From Clostridiales bacterium (lineage in GTDB: Bacteria; Bacillota; Clostridia; Christensenellales; Borkfalkiaceae), in assembly GCA_015055835.1 (NCBI GenBank), contig SVHJ01000002.1:37022-101021 (forward strand): a DNA stretch of 64,000 bases, in the 5' to 3' direction. The position numbers were made by a program, and so were the translations under genes. How positions within the stretch are numbered: the first letter of the stretch is position 1; every line of letters begins with the position of its first letter. Below the pieces are notes generated by a model. It was not told the DNA's origin and searched no databases. It saw nothing but the letters and a program-made list of their open reading frames with translations. Shown in pieces: positions 23,569-31,763 of this stretch.

Positions 23569-24441
23569 TTATAAAAACATTTTTAATTTATCGTGAACAA
23601 CGGTAACTTCAAACGGAATATTTTCATAAAGTTCGCCGTCAACGTTAATAACTAGTGGAATTTCACTTTCAATTTTAATTTTTTCAGTTAGTTCCATTTT
23701 AGTGGTTGGGTATTCTAAAATTTTACCCTTTTTAAGCTGAATAAACGCACCTGGTATTTTAGCCTTTTTAATTTCCCCAACGGTAACAAAATTAAGTTTA
23801 CCATCAAAAGGGTCGGCATCTTTACAAATAGGTATTCCACCACCAAATAAAGAGCCGTTTGCAACACAGGCTAAAAATGAAACGTAATCTTTCTTTTCGC
23901 CGTTAAACTCTGCTGAAAAACTACTATAATCAAAATTAAAAAGAGTTTGAACTAAAGCCACCGTGTAGCTCATCTTATTTTTCTTTTTCTTTTTTTGATA
24001 TCTTTTCAAAACTTCAACGTCAATACCTGCGCCAATAATGTTTATACCACGAGTGGTTGGCATTTGCATATAGTCAACGAATTTTTTGTTACCTTGTAAA
24101 ATAATATCAAGCGCCTTTTCAATATCTAAAGGAAGATTTAACCTAGTAGCAAAGTCGTTACCAGTACCACAAGGAATTAACCCTAAAGTAACCTTGTCAA
24201 AATCAATTAAACCCCTAACAACCTCACTAAGCGTACCGTCGCCACCAACAGCAATAACGTTAGTTGCGCCGTTTTTAATAATTTCCGTAGTAAGTTCGGT
24301 TGCGTGTTGTGGATAATTAGTTAAATGAATTTTGAAGTCAACCCCAGCTGTTTTACACTTATTTTCTATTTTACTAACAGTTTTTTCTAATTTTTTGCCC
24401 TTTTTATCCCCAGCAATAGGGTTTACAATAAAATCTATCAT
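23569..24441 (-). CDS. Diacylglycerol/lipid kinase (DagK/YegS family)
   Basis: 290 residues. The catalytic-domain motif GGDGTLSEVVRGL (about 67-79) and the PCGTGNDFATRL motif (about 91-102) are those of DAGK-domain kinases. The C-terminal YegS-like domain is present (FGGGIPICKDADPFDGKLNF). It likely phosphorylates diacylglycerol to recycle it into phospholipid synthesis, but YegS-type lipid preferences vary. It is divergent from cca. Confidence 0.9.
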   Translation of the reverse strand: MIDFIVNPIAGDKKGKKLEKTVSKIENKCKTAGVDFKIHLTNYPQHATELTTEIIKNGATNVIAVGGDGTLSEVVRGLIDFDKVTLGLIPCGTGNDFATRLNLPLDIEKALDIILQGNKKFVDYMQMPTTRGINIIGAGIDVEVLKRYQKKKKKNKMSYTVALVQTLFNFDYSSFSAEFNGEKKDYVSFLACVANGSLFGGGIPICKDADPFDGKLNFVTVGEIKKAKIPGAFIQLKKGKILEYPTTKMELTEKIKIESEIPLVINVDGELYENIPFEVTVVHDKLKMFL

Positions 24442-24499
24442 CTTTTGAAATTCCTTATAGATTTATTTTATAATAATTGTGCAAAAAACACAAGTTATA

Positions 24500-24508
24500 T
24501 GCTATAAT
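24500..24508 (+). promoter_or_regulatory. Extended -10 directly before cca, leaderless start
   Basis: TGCTATAAT ends 6 nt before the cca ATG at 24515, so the A of ATG would be close to +1. No Shine-Dalgarno sequence exists. Confidence 0.55.
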
Positions 24509-24514
24509 ATTTTT

Positions 24515-25876
24515 ATGAAAGTTTTCGTAAATAAAAAATTACAAAAGTTATCCACCCTTTTAGACGGCAATATTTATATTGTCGGTGGGTTTACACGCAA
24601 TTTTTTAATAACGGGAAAGCCTTCAGGGGATATCGATTTAGCAACCCCACTTAAAAAGGAAGAACTTTTACCTAAAATAAAAGAACTTTTTACCAAAATA
24701 GCCGAATACGAAAACACGGGAACTATAAAATTTAGCGACGAAGAAACTAATGAAGATTTTGAACTTACCACCTTTAGAAAGGAAAGTTATAGAAAAGGTG
24801 GCACTCACACACCTGAAAAGATAGAATTTACAACCGATATAACTGAAGATGCAAAAAGGCGTGATTTTAAGATAAACGCTATTTATTACGATATTAAAGA
24901 GGACAAAATAATTGACCCACTAGGTGGGATAGAGGATATAAAAAATAAAACCATATCAACCACAAGTAGTGATAGGGAAGTCTTTTCAGAAGACGGGCTT
25001 AGACTTATGCGCCTAGCAAGGTTAAAGGGAGAACTTGGCTTTGAAATAGAAGAAAAAACCCTTTTAGAGGCCAAAAAATACGCTAAAAACATACTTGACA
25101 TATCAAAAGAAAGAATTTTTGACGAGTTAAATAAAATTTTAGTAGCCGATACTAAATATCCTTTTTCACCAAAGTATGCGCACTACGACGCATTAATGGT
25201 ATTAAACGAAACTAGGGTGCTTGATTATATAATTCCAGAGTTAACTGAAGGCAGATTTATGGAACAACGAAAAGATTTTCATAAATACGACGTTTTAACC
25301 CACTCTTTAAAATCCGTTCAATACGCAGATAAAAGCATAAGACTAACAGCCCTTTTACACGACGTTGGCAAGCCTTATTGTATGAAAAAGTTTTCTAAAT
25401 ACCACGAACACGCAAAGTACGGCGAAATTATTGCAGGTAAAATATTAAATAGGTTAAAAGCCCCAAAAAAGGTTACAGAAAAAACAAAGCGTTTAATTTC
25501 TCTACATATGCTTGATATGAAAGAGGAAATGAAAGAAAATAAAATTCGCCGTTATATCGCCTTAAATGCCGATATATTTAACGAACTTATGCTACTTAAA
25601 CAAGCCGATTTTACTGCTTGTAAAGATGATTTTTCAATAAATCAAACGGTTATAAAATGGCGTAATATTTATAAAAAAATGAAAGAAGAAAATCTTCCTT
25701 TAAGCATAAAGGAACTAAAAATTTCAGGGGAAGATTTAATAGGAATAGTTCCCGATAAAAAAATAGGGCTTATATTAAAAGAACTTCTTTTTTACGCGTT
25801 AAACGATAAAAACAACAACCAAAAAGAAAAACTTATTAAAGAGGCTATTAGGTTAAAAGAGCGTTTTGACGATTAA
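24515..25876 (+). CDS. cca: CCA tRNA nucleotidyltransferase with HD domain
   Basis: 453 residues. Nucleotidyltransferase core: VGGFTRNF near 23-30 and the catalytic GDIDLAT with Asp39 and Asp41. Next come the RRDFKINA and GLRLMRLAR motifs of class II CCA enzymes, then an HD domain (HDVGKP, then the HEHAKYGE helix). It adds or repairs the 3' CCA of tRNAs. ATG 24515 is preferred over an in-frame start at 24479 because the -10 box lies between them. The enzyme is relevant here because the last copy of the tRNA-Arg 3' end at 19501 lacks an encoded CCA. Confidence 0.93.
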   Translation: MKVFVNKKLQKLSTLLDGNIYIVGGFTRNFLITGKPSGDIDLATPLKKEELLPKIKELFTKIAEYENTGTIKFSDEETNEDFELTTFRKESYRKGGTHTPEKIEFTTDITEDAKRRDFKINAIYYDIKEDKIIDPLGGIEDIKNKTISTTSSDREVFSEDGLRLMRLARLKGELGFEIEEKTLLEAKKYAKNILDISKERIFDELNKILVADTKYPFSPKYAHYDALMVLNETRVLDYIIPELTEGRFMEQRKDFHKYDVLTHSLKSVQYADKSIRLTALLHDVGKPYCMKKFSKYHEHAKYGEIIAGKILNRLKAPKKVTEKTKRLISLHMLDMKEEMKENKIRRYIALNADIFNELMLLKQADFTACKDDFSINQTVIKWRNIYKKMKEENLPLSIKELKISGEDLIGIVPDKKIGLILKELLFYALNDKNNNQKEKLIKEAIRLKERFDD

Positions 25877-25920
25877 AACGCCTAAAAAATTAAACATTTT
25901 AAATAAAATGGTAAAAATAA

Positions 25921-25949
25921 TTGACAATTTTTGCTCTTTTTGTTATTAT
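25921..25949 (+). promoter_or_regulatory. Promoter of rpsF-ssb-rpsR
   Basis: TTGACA (25921-25926), 17 bp, TATTAT (25944-25949). A TATAAT at 25947-25952 overlaps but at 20-bp spacing. Confidence 0.7.
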
Positions 25950-25955
25950 AATTAA

Positions 25956-25998
25956 ACCTTGCTTATATTTCGTATATAAGCCGAATAAGTCCGGGAGG
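25956..25998 (+). promoter_or_regulatory. Candidate S6:S18 leader RNA structure
   Basis: GCTTATAT pairs with ATATAAGC around a TTCGT loop. A CTT/AAG extension below it encloses a bulge beginning CCG, with a second CCG just before the rpsF Shine-Dalgarno sequence. A CCG-containing bulge in the rpsF leader is the known binding site for the S6:S18 complex in many bacteria, which gives feedback control. This match was made by eye. Confidence 0.45.
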
Positions 25999-26007
25999 TA
26001 AAAGAAT

Positions 26008-26286
26008 ATGACTAAATATGAAATGCTTTACATCTTAGCTCCAGAAGTAGAAGATGAAGCTAAAGAAGTCATCATTAAAAAAATCGAAGAGTTAGTAGCA
26101 TCTAACGGTGCCGTTGAAAAGACGGATAAATGGGGTATGAAGAAACTTCAATATCCTATCAACTACAAGACTGAAGGTTTTTACGTTTTAATGACTTTCG
26201 AAGCTGAACCAACTTTTATTAAAGAACTTCAAAGAGTTGCAGGCATCACCGATGGAATCATGAGAACTTTGATTACAAAAAGATAA
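26008..26286 (+). CDS. rpsF: 30S ribosomal protein S6
   Basis: 92 residues. MTKYEMLYILAPEVEDEA at the N-terminus and the WGMKKLQYPINYKTEGFYVLM core are typical of S6. It binds 16S rRNA as a heterodimer with S18, encoded two genes downstream. The Shine-Dalgarno sequence GGGAGG lies 10 nt before the ATG. It is the first gene of the conserved rpsF-ssb-rpsR operon, probably autoregulated through the leader. Confidence 0.97.
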   Translation: MTKYEMLYILAPEVEDEAKEVIIKKIEELVASNGAVEKTDKWGMKKLQYPINYKTEGFYVLMTFEAEPTFIKELQRVAGITDGIMRTLITKR

Positions 26287-26304
26287 ACTGCGGAGATAAA
26301 AAAT

Positions 26305-26721
26305 ATGAATAAAGTAATTTTAATTGGTAATTTAACAAGAGATCCAGAATTAAGTGAAACTCCTAACGGAACAGCCGTTTGCAGATTTGCTATTGCCGTT
26401 TCAAGAAACTATGCTAATAGTGAAGGCAGTAGAGAAACTGATTTCTTTAACGTAACTGCGTGGAGAGGATTAGCTGAAACTTGTTCTAAATATTTAAACA
26501 AAGGCAATAAAGTTGCCGTAGTTGGTAGTTTACAAACTCGTTCTTATGAAGACAAGGACGGCATTAAGAGAAACGTTATTGACGTTGTTGCAAGTGAAAT
26601 TGAGTTTTTATCTCAAAAAAACAGTAATGGCGACGATAAAGGTTTTGATGGTGACGTTGCGCCTGCAAGAACGGTTAGACCTACTTTAGAACCTATCGAT
26701 GATGATAAATTACCTTTCTAG
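26305..26721 (+). CDS. ssb: Single-stranded DNA-binding protein
   Basis: 138 residues. OB fold with MNKVILIGNLTRDPEL start and the WRGLAETCSKYLNKGNKV stretch. The C-terminal tail ends DDDKLPF, the acidic tip that recruits replication and repair proteins. It lies between rpsF and rpsR with gaps of 18 bp on both sides, the usual Firmicute order. Confidence 0.97.
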   Translation: MNKVILIGNLTRDPELSETPNGTAVCRFAIAVSRNYANSEGSRETDFFNVTAWRGLAETCSKYLNKGNKVAVVGSLQTRSYEDKDGIKRNVIDVVASEIEFLSQKNSNGDDKGFDGDVAPARTVRPTLEPIDDDKLPF

Positions 26722-26739
26722 TAAAAAAGGAGATTAAAG

Positions 26740-26985
26740 ATGGAAGAAAATAAAGTTAAGAAATTTGTAAAAAAAGCACCTAGAAAAAAGGTTTGTGCTT
26801 TCTGCCAAAACAAAACTGACGTTATCGACTATAAAGACGTTGCTGTTTTAAGAAGATACATTACTGAAAAGGGTAAGATTTTACCAAGAAGAATGACTGG
26901 CGTTTGTGCTAAACACCAAAGAGTTCTAGCTAATGCTATCAAAAAGGCAAGAATTGCAGATTTATTACCATTCAAGGGTGAATAA
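26740..26985 (+). CDS. rpsR: 30S ribosomal protein S18
   Basis: 81 residues. Contains KVCAFCQNK near the N-terminus (a CxxC that may bind zinc) and the [19 protein letters not shown] core with [10 protein letters not shown] at the end. It partners S6 in the 30S platform. It is the last gene of the operon, followed by a strong terminator. Confidence 0.96.
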   Translation: MEENKVKKFVKKAPRKKVCAFCQNKTDVIDYKDVAVLRRYITEKGKILPRRMTGVCAKHQRVLANAIKKARIADLLPFKGE

Positions 26986-26997
26986 TTAAAAAAGACT

Positions 26998-27032
26998 AAA
27001 GCACTTTGCTTTTGAAAGCAAAGTGCTTTTTT
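26998..27032 (+). terminator. Terminator of rpsF-ssb-rpsR
   Basis: 15-bp stem AAAGCACTTTGCTTT (26998-27012) with AAAGCAAAGTGCTTT (27015-27029), then T-run. Confidence 0.9.
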
Positions 27033-27208
27033 TATGCAAAAAAATCAAAAAGTTAAAAGTGAAACTTGACTTGTTAAAATTTCACAAAAATAGTTTATTT
27101 TTTACAAAACACCCTAAAAATAGCGAAATTTTTGTGAACTTTTTTCAAAAAATGTGTTTTTTAGGGGTAAAAACGCTTTACAAACCGATTTTAAAAGAGT
27201 ATATTATA

Positions 27209-27298
27209 TGTGTTCCTTGAGGGACACTAAAAAGCTTATCATTTTCCCCCTTATCATATATTATTCAGGAAGCAGTTAACCTTGTTAATTGCTTTTTG
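27209..27298 (+). ncRNA. Candidate small RNA with C-rich single-stranded region
   Basis: A gene-free gap of about 320 bp contains a -10-like TATTAT (27202-27207), a hairpin GTGTTCC-TTGA-GGGACAC (27210-27227), an unpaired region with CTTATCAT twice (27235-27242, 27250-27257) around CCCCC (27246-27250), then a terminator hairpin AGCAGTTAAC (27271-27280) with GTTAATTGCT (27284-27293) and T-run. A 5' hairpin, an exposed C-rich stretch and an intrinsic terminator form the layout of Firmicute sRNAs that pair with Shine-Dalgarno sequences. It has a weak -35. No known family is recognised. Confidence 0.45.
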
Positions 27299-27313
27299 AA
27301 TTTTAAAAGGAAA

Positions 27314-27341
27314 AAAGCCTGTCTAGTTTTAGACAGGCTTT
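27314..27341 (-). terminator. Terminator of the lipoprotein gene
   Basis: Stem AAAAGCCTGTCTA with TAGACAGGCTTTT, read on the minus strand after the stop at 27356; it is also T-rich on the plus strand. Confidence 0.8.
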
Positions 27342-27355
27342 TAATTTTTTATTAA

Positions 27356-28825
27356 TTATTTAATAAAGTCAGCCTCTAAATAATTACTTGCATCAGCAGG
27401 AGCGTTAACAACAGTCGTTCCTACTTCAGTAATAGTAGTTGTACAAGAATAGTTATAATATGCAGGGAGCATTTCGTTAAATAATGCGAAGATTTGGAAA
27501 TAGTAATCTACGTCAATTAAATTTCCTTGTGCGTCAAGGTTAACTATGTAAACTATATCACTAACTGCAAGGGCAGATATATTACTATTAGACATAGTGT
27601 CTTTAATAAAGTCTTCAGCTTCTTTACCACTTATTTTTATGGTTAAAGTTGCGCCGTCGTTTGAAACGTTAAAGTATCCGTTAGCAAGTGAACTTTCAGA
27701 TGGAACAAATAACGGATTGTTTTTTATTTGTAAAGGAATTCCCGTTGCGTTTTGTAAATCGCTAAACGTTCCATTATCTTTTGCCTTAATTGATTGAGCG
27801 CCAGCCATCATCATATAAACAACGTTATCGTCGCAAGTTATTTCATAAGTATCGTTTCTAATTGTTTCTACAGTAGCATCTCCTGCTGGAATTCCAGGAA
27901 TTTTCGTATAATCAGCAGTTATAAAGTACTTATCTTTGCCATAAAATTCTAAACCTGCGTAAGCATAATGGAAATCTAATATTTGCGTACCAAAGTTTTG
28001 AACATAGCCCATGCCCATAGCACTCATATCAACGTCAATACCAACGTTTTGGGTTGACTTAAATGTATAATTTTCGCCATTAGTTAAGCTTGCTACAGCG
28101 CTATTATAAACAGCAACGGCAGTTTGACCTAAATAAGAACTATCCCCGGTTGTTGGGTGTCCTGGTATAACTGGTGTAGTTGGTGCTGATGGTGTAACCG
28201 TACCACCTGGGTTAGGGTTTGGATTTGGTTCTGGATCAGGGTTTGGGTTAGATGGTATTGGCAATTCGTAACCACAAACGTCACAAGCGTAATCTGTGTT
28301 TTGGTCAACGTGAGCGCCCTTATCTTTCTTATCCCCACAAGAACAAACTTTGTAATGTTCCGTTTCAGTCTTAACGTAAGTACTACCGTAAGAGTGAGTA
28401 TGTGTTGATGGTTTTTCTAATTGATAGTTACAAACGTCACACTTGTAGTCAAGGTTCTTATCTTCGTGTTCAGCCTCTTCAATTTTATCCCCACAAGAAC
28501 AAATTTTGTAGTGACCACCTTTGGTCGTCATATAATCAGGGCTGTAAGAGTGAGTGTGAGTTGCTGGTAGTTTATAATTACAAACATCACAGTAACCGTT
28601 TTCATCACCGTCTTCGTGTTCTTCTAAGTCAGTAGTGTCCTCACAACTACACACTTTCCAGTGCATTTCGTTATTGAACTCATACTTTAAGTATTCGTGT
28701 TCGTGTTGAGAAGGTCCGCTTTCGCCACCAGAAGGACCTAAAGAACCCATTAAGTTACAAGCCCCAAGAACGGTTGCGCCTAACGCTAGCATAAGTACAA
28801 GCAATATGCTAATAATCTTTTTCAT
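27356..28825 (-). CDS. Lipoprotein with three Cys/His repeats and Pro-rich linker
   Basis: 489 residues. Signal peptide with lipobox LGAC (Cys23). Three tandem repeats of about 46 residues follow (about 42-87, 90-135, 140-186), each with the order H-x-H-Y, HWKVCSC or HYK(I/V)CSCG, a His, and CDVC(N/G)Y. The four Cys and several His per repeat look metal-binding. A Pro/Asn-rich linker (about 190-225) leads to a C-terminal domain of about 260 residues that I do not recognise. Similar repeats occur in surface proteins of gut Firmicutes. It is anchored outside the membrane. It lies 16 bp downstream of the GT4 gene. Confidence 0.75.
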   Translation of the reverse strand: MKKIISILLVLMLALGATVLGACNLMGSLGPSGGESGPSQHEHEYLKYEFNNEMHWKVCSCEDTTDLEEHEDGDENGYCDVCNYKLPATHTHSYSPDYMTTKGGHYKICSCGDKIEEAEHEDKNLDYKCDVCNYQLEKPSTHTHSYGSTYVKTETEHYKVCSCGDKKDKGAHVDQNTDYACDVCGYELPIPSNPNPDPEPNPNPNPGGTVTPSAPTTPVIPGHPTTGDSSYLGQTAVAVYNSAVASLTNGENYTFKSTQNVGIDVDMSAMGMGYVQNFGTQILDFHYAYAGLEFYGKDKYFITADYTKIPGIPAGDATVETIRNDTYEITCDDNVVYMMMAGAQSIKAKDNGTFSDLQNATGIPLQIKNNPLFVPSESSLANGYFNVSNDGATLTIKISGKEAEDFIKDTMSNSNISALAVSDIVYIVNLDAQGNLIDVDYYFQIFALFNEMLPAYYNYSCTTTITEVGTTVVNAPADASNYLEADFIK

Positions 28826-28841
28826 AATTTTCTCCTTTCGT

Positions 28842-30098
28842 TTATTTATTTTTAAATTTTTTATATTCTTCGTTTATATATTGTTTTACTTTTTTACTTT
28901 CTTCTTTTGAAATAGAATGGATATTAGGTTCTTTATTTTCTATAATTTCTTTATATCTTTTTACTAAAAGACGGGCGCAAGTTTCCCAGTTTATATAAAG
29001 GTCTTCGCCTGCCTTTTTACCTACTTTTTTTAGTTTTTCTTTATCGCTAACAGCGTAAAGAATTTTACTAGCAAAATCAACGACGGTATCTTTAGATAAG
29101 TACCCGTTAACCCCGTCGGTTACCGAAAGCCCAGCCTGAGAATTTTCAATAAACACCCCTGGCGTATCGTAAGTTGACGCCTCAACCTTAACAAGCCCAA
29201 AGTTATCGTATAAAGAGGGGAATAAAAATAGGTCGGCCCTTGCGTATATTAAAGGTAAAAGTTCTCTATCTAAAAAGCCAGTAAATATAACGCTGTTTTC
29301 TAGCCCTAGTTTTTTAACCTTTTCTTTTAACGCCCTTTCTTCAGGTCCTTTACCTACCACAAAAAACTTAAAATCAACGCCCTTTTCTTTAACTATTTTT
29401 AAGGCGTCAAGAATAAAATCTATTCTTTTAAGCGCCATTATTCTGCCGACGTAAAGAAAAACAAGTTCGTTTTCTTCTATTTTAAACTCTTCATTCGCCC
29501 TTTTAATTAAACAATCTAAATTTGTAACCTTTTCTAGTTCCGTACCAAAAGGAAGTAGAGTAATTTTGCCTTTATACCCAAAAGAGCGCGCTTGCATAGC
29601 AACCCCTTCGTTAACGCAAAAAAGTTCGTCTACCCTATTATACACCCGACCGATATATTTTACAACCCATTCGGTTAAAAAGCGCATTTTAGCGACTTTA
29701 TAAACGATAGGTCTAAAGTTAGAGTGAAAGGTAGCAACCACGGGAACGCCCCTTCTTTTTGCCTCTCTAACGGCAAACTTACTCATATTAAAAGGGGAAT
29801 GGAAGTGCATTATATCAATTTCCTTTCCTTTAACAGCCTTTTTAAAACGCCTGTCAAAACCAGGGAAACCATACATTGCCCCAACTATAGGAAAGTAACA
29901 ACTTTTACACCTTAAAATTTCATAAGAAATTTCTCCGTCCTTTTGGTTTTTATATTTAGGAGCAAGGGCAAAAGCATTTTCCTTTTTAACAATTTCTTTT
30001 AAGTAGTTATCCATACAGTTAACTACGCCGTCAACGTAAGGGATATAGGCGTCCATTGCCATACAAATATTTAATTTTTCTTTTTTTATCTCTTTCAT
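28842..30098 (-). CDS. Glycosyltransferase family 4
   Basis: 418 residues, GT-B fold. The N-terminal domain has the DAYIPYVDGVVNCMDNYL start and the MHFHSPFNMSKFA motif. The C-terminal nucleotide-sugar domain has LYVGRIMALKRIDF and the F.PSLYDNFGLVKVEAS E-x7-E motif. Similarity is to lipid glycosyltransferases (diacylglycerol glucosyl/galactosyl type), so a glycolipid role is plausible but unproven. It is divergent from a GT8 gene and next to an LPG-synthase-like membrane protein, consistent with an envelope lipid cluster. Confidence 0.88.
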   Translation of the reverse strand: MKEIKKEKLNICMAMDAYIPYVDGVVNCMDNYLKEIVKKENAFALAPKYKNQKDGEISYEILRCKSCYFPIVGAMYGFPGFDRRFKKAVKGKEIDIMHFHSPFNMSKFAVREAKRRGVPVVATFHSNFRPIVYKVAKMRFLTEWVVKYIGRVYNRVDELFCVNEGVAMQARSFGYKGKITLLPFGTELEKVTNLDCLIKRANEEFKIEENELVFLYVGRIMALKRIDFILDALKIVKEKGVDFKFFVVGKGPEERALKEKVKKLGLENSVIFTGFLDRELLPLIYARADLFLFPSLYDNFGLVKVEASTYDTPGVFIENSQAGLSVTDGVNGYLSKDTVVDFASKILYAVSDKEKLKKVGKKAGEDLYINWETCARLLVKRYKEIIENKEPNIHSISKEESKKVKQYINEEYKKFKNK

Positions 30099-30159
30099 TT
30101 TTACCTTTTAATAATACCAAAATATCTCTTTTTTTGCAACGGGTTTTATACTTTTCGTC

Positions 30160-30188
30160 TTGACAAAGATTTTTTTTAATGCCATAAT
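30160..30188 (+). promoter_or_regulatory. Promoter of the GT8 gene
   Basis: TTGACA (30160-30165), 17 bp, CATAAT (30183-30188) with TGC extension. Confidence 0.7.
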
Positions 30189-30211
30189 GTCTTTAAGTTT
30201 AGGGAGGGCAT

Positions 30212-31030
30212 ATGATAAATATTCTTTATTCAAGTAGCAGTGATAAATATTTTAAACAAATGCTTCTTTCCTTAATTTCTTTAAAAAACAGCACGAAAGA
30301 AAGGTTAAACGTTATAAATTTTAACGTTTCTTTAAAAAGTTTTGATAAAGACAGTAGAATTTTAACGGATAGCGAAGTTGATTTTTTTAACAAAGTATTA
30401 AAATCTACTAATAAAGAAAGTTCTTTTAAAAATATCGACCTTTCTTCCCTTTTTGAAAAAGAATTGTTTTTTGGCCCTAACTTAAATTGTAAATATTACA
30501 GTTATTTTGTAACTATTAGACTACTTGCCGACCTAGTTGAAGAAGTAAACGGTAAGTTTTTATACGTAGATACCGACGTTTTGTTTATAAACGACGTAAA
30601 AGAACTTTTTGATATTGATATTTCTACCGTTGAACTTGCCGGTAGGCGTGATAAGGGTAGAATTTCTAATTATATAAATAGTGGTGTTATGCTACTTAAT
30701 ATGGATTTAATTAGAAAAACTGGGTTACTAAAAAAAGCAAGACAACTTGTTACTACTAAAAAGTATATAGCGTATATAGATATGTCTGCAATAAACAAAG
30801 CGTGTAAAAAAAGACTTATTTTGCCGAAAAAGTTTAATGATTTTACCTATAATAAAAATAGCGTCATTCATCACGTTTGCGCCACCCGTCTTTCAAAAAT
30901 ACCGTTAACAAAAAAATGGTGGCGTCGTATTAAACCTGATGAAGAAAATTTAATGTTAAAGCTTTACCCAGAACACAAAAAAATCTACGAAGAATTTAAT
31001 GATTATAAAAAAATAACCCCTCTTTTTTAA
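30212..31030 (+). CDS. Glycosyltransferase family 8-like protein
   Basis: 272 residues, GT-A fold. The metal-binding DxD is in FLYVDTDVLFI (about 116-126), and YINSGVMLLNMDL (about 151-163) is the second family motif. The N-terminal INILYSSSSDKYFKQMLLSLISL matches GT8 proteins, which make lipopolysaccharide or surface-glycan linkages. The closing H-x-C-A segment may complete the metal site. The donor sugar is unknown. The Shine-Dalgarno sequence GGGAGG is clear. It is probably co-transcribed with the membrane protein 16 bp downstream. Confidence 0.85.
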   Translation: MINILYSSSSDKYFKQMLLSLISLKNSTKERLNVINFNVSLKSFDKDSRILTDSEVDFFNKVLKSTNKESSFKNIDLSSLFEKELFFGPNLNCKYYSYFVTIRLLADLVEEVNGKFLYVDTDVLFINDVKELFDIDISTVELAGRRDKGRISNYINSGVMLLNMDLIRKTGLLKKARQLVTTKKYIAYIDMSAINKACKKRLILPKKFNDFTYNKNSVIHHVCATRLSKIPLTKKWWRRIKPDEENLMLKLYPEHKKIYEEFNDYKKITPLF

Positions 31031-31046
31031 TCAATAAGGAGTTTTT

Positions 31047-31736
31047 ATGATTGCTGAAAGAACAAGATTTGCTTTGCATAATTTATTAATCGACGTTAAG
31101 AAAATTTATGCTATTTTTTCTTACGTTTTATACGGAGTTTTCTTTATATTTTATGGTTTTTCAATATATTCTACTATAAACAAATTACCTTTTTTAATAA
31201 TTTACTGTATCCTTTGCTTTTTAACCTTATTATCTTTAATATTTTTCTTAATAAAAAACAAAGAAAATAAAGAAACGATAAGAAAAATAAACAGAATAAA
31301 AAACTTTTTTAAATACGCCGTACTTTTTACAATGCTTGTAGTTAACGTTGTGGAAATGCTAAAGTTTGGGACTTCTGATTTTAACAAAATAATGCTTTTT
31401 GTTTCAGGACTTTTCTTAGTTATACAAATTATATTTGAATTTGTAACTATGTTTGTTGAAAAATACGTCAAAGTCCTTACCGACGCAATTCAAAAAGACT
31501 TTGAATTTATTCACCCAACCACTTGGAAAAGGGGCGCTTTAAGAATTTTGGACGCACCACTTGAAAAACTTGCAAGAAAAAAATCGGGGGAAGAAAAAGA
31601 AGAAAACCATTCTTTTGACGAGTTTGTTGAAACGGTTAAAAAAACTAACAAACAAAAAGAAAAAGATAAAAGAAAAAAAGAAATAGAACAGATTAAAACC
31701 CACGTAAATACTATTTTTAAGAAAAAAGAAAAATAA
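31047..31736 (+). CDS. Membrane protein of unknown function with Lys-rich tail
   Basis: 229 residues. Four hydrophobic segments (about 20-42, 47-68, 88-106, 115-138) are followed by a conserved-looking DFEFIHPTTWKRGALRILDAPLEKLA stretch and a highly charged, coiled-coil-like C-terminal tail (about 175-229). No family recognised. The Shine-Dalgarno sequence AAGGAG is clear. Co-oriented with the GT8 gene, so a role in the same envelope process is possible. Confidence 0.65.
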   Translation: MIAERTRFALHNLLIDVKKIYAIFSYVLYGVFFIFYGFSIYSTINKLPFLIIYCILCFLTLLSLIFFLIKNKENKETIRKINRIKNFFKYAVLFTMLVVNVVEMLKFGTSDFNKIMLFVSGLFLVIQIIFEFVTMFVEKYVKVLTDAIQKDFEFIHPTTWKRGALRILDAPLEKLARKKSGEEKEENHSFDEFVETVKKTNKQKEKDKRKKEIEQIKTHVNTIFKKKEK

Positions 31737-31763
31737 AAAAAGCACTTAAATAAGTGCTTTTTT
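31736..31763. terminator. Bidirectional terminator
   Basis: Stem AAAAAAGCACTTA (31736-31748) with TAAGTGCTTTTTT (31751-31763). The stop codons of both converging genes fall in or beside it. Confidence 0.85.

Noticed and set aside
27023..27220. 65-codon open frame after the rpsR terminator
   Set aside because: Starts inside the terminator, has no ribosome-binding site and overlaps the candidate sRNA promoter.
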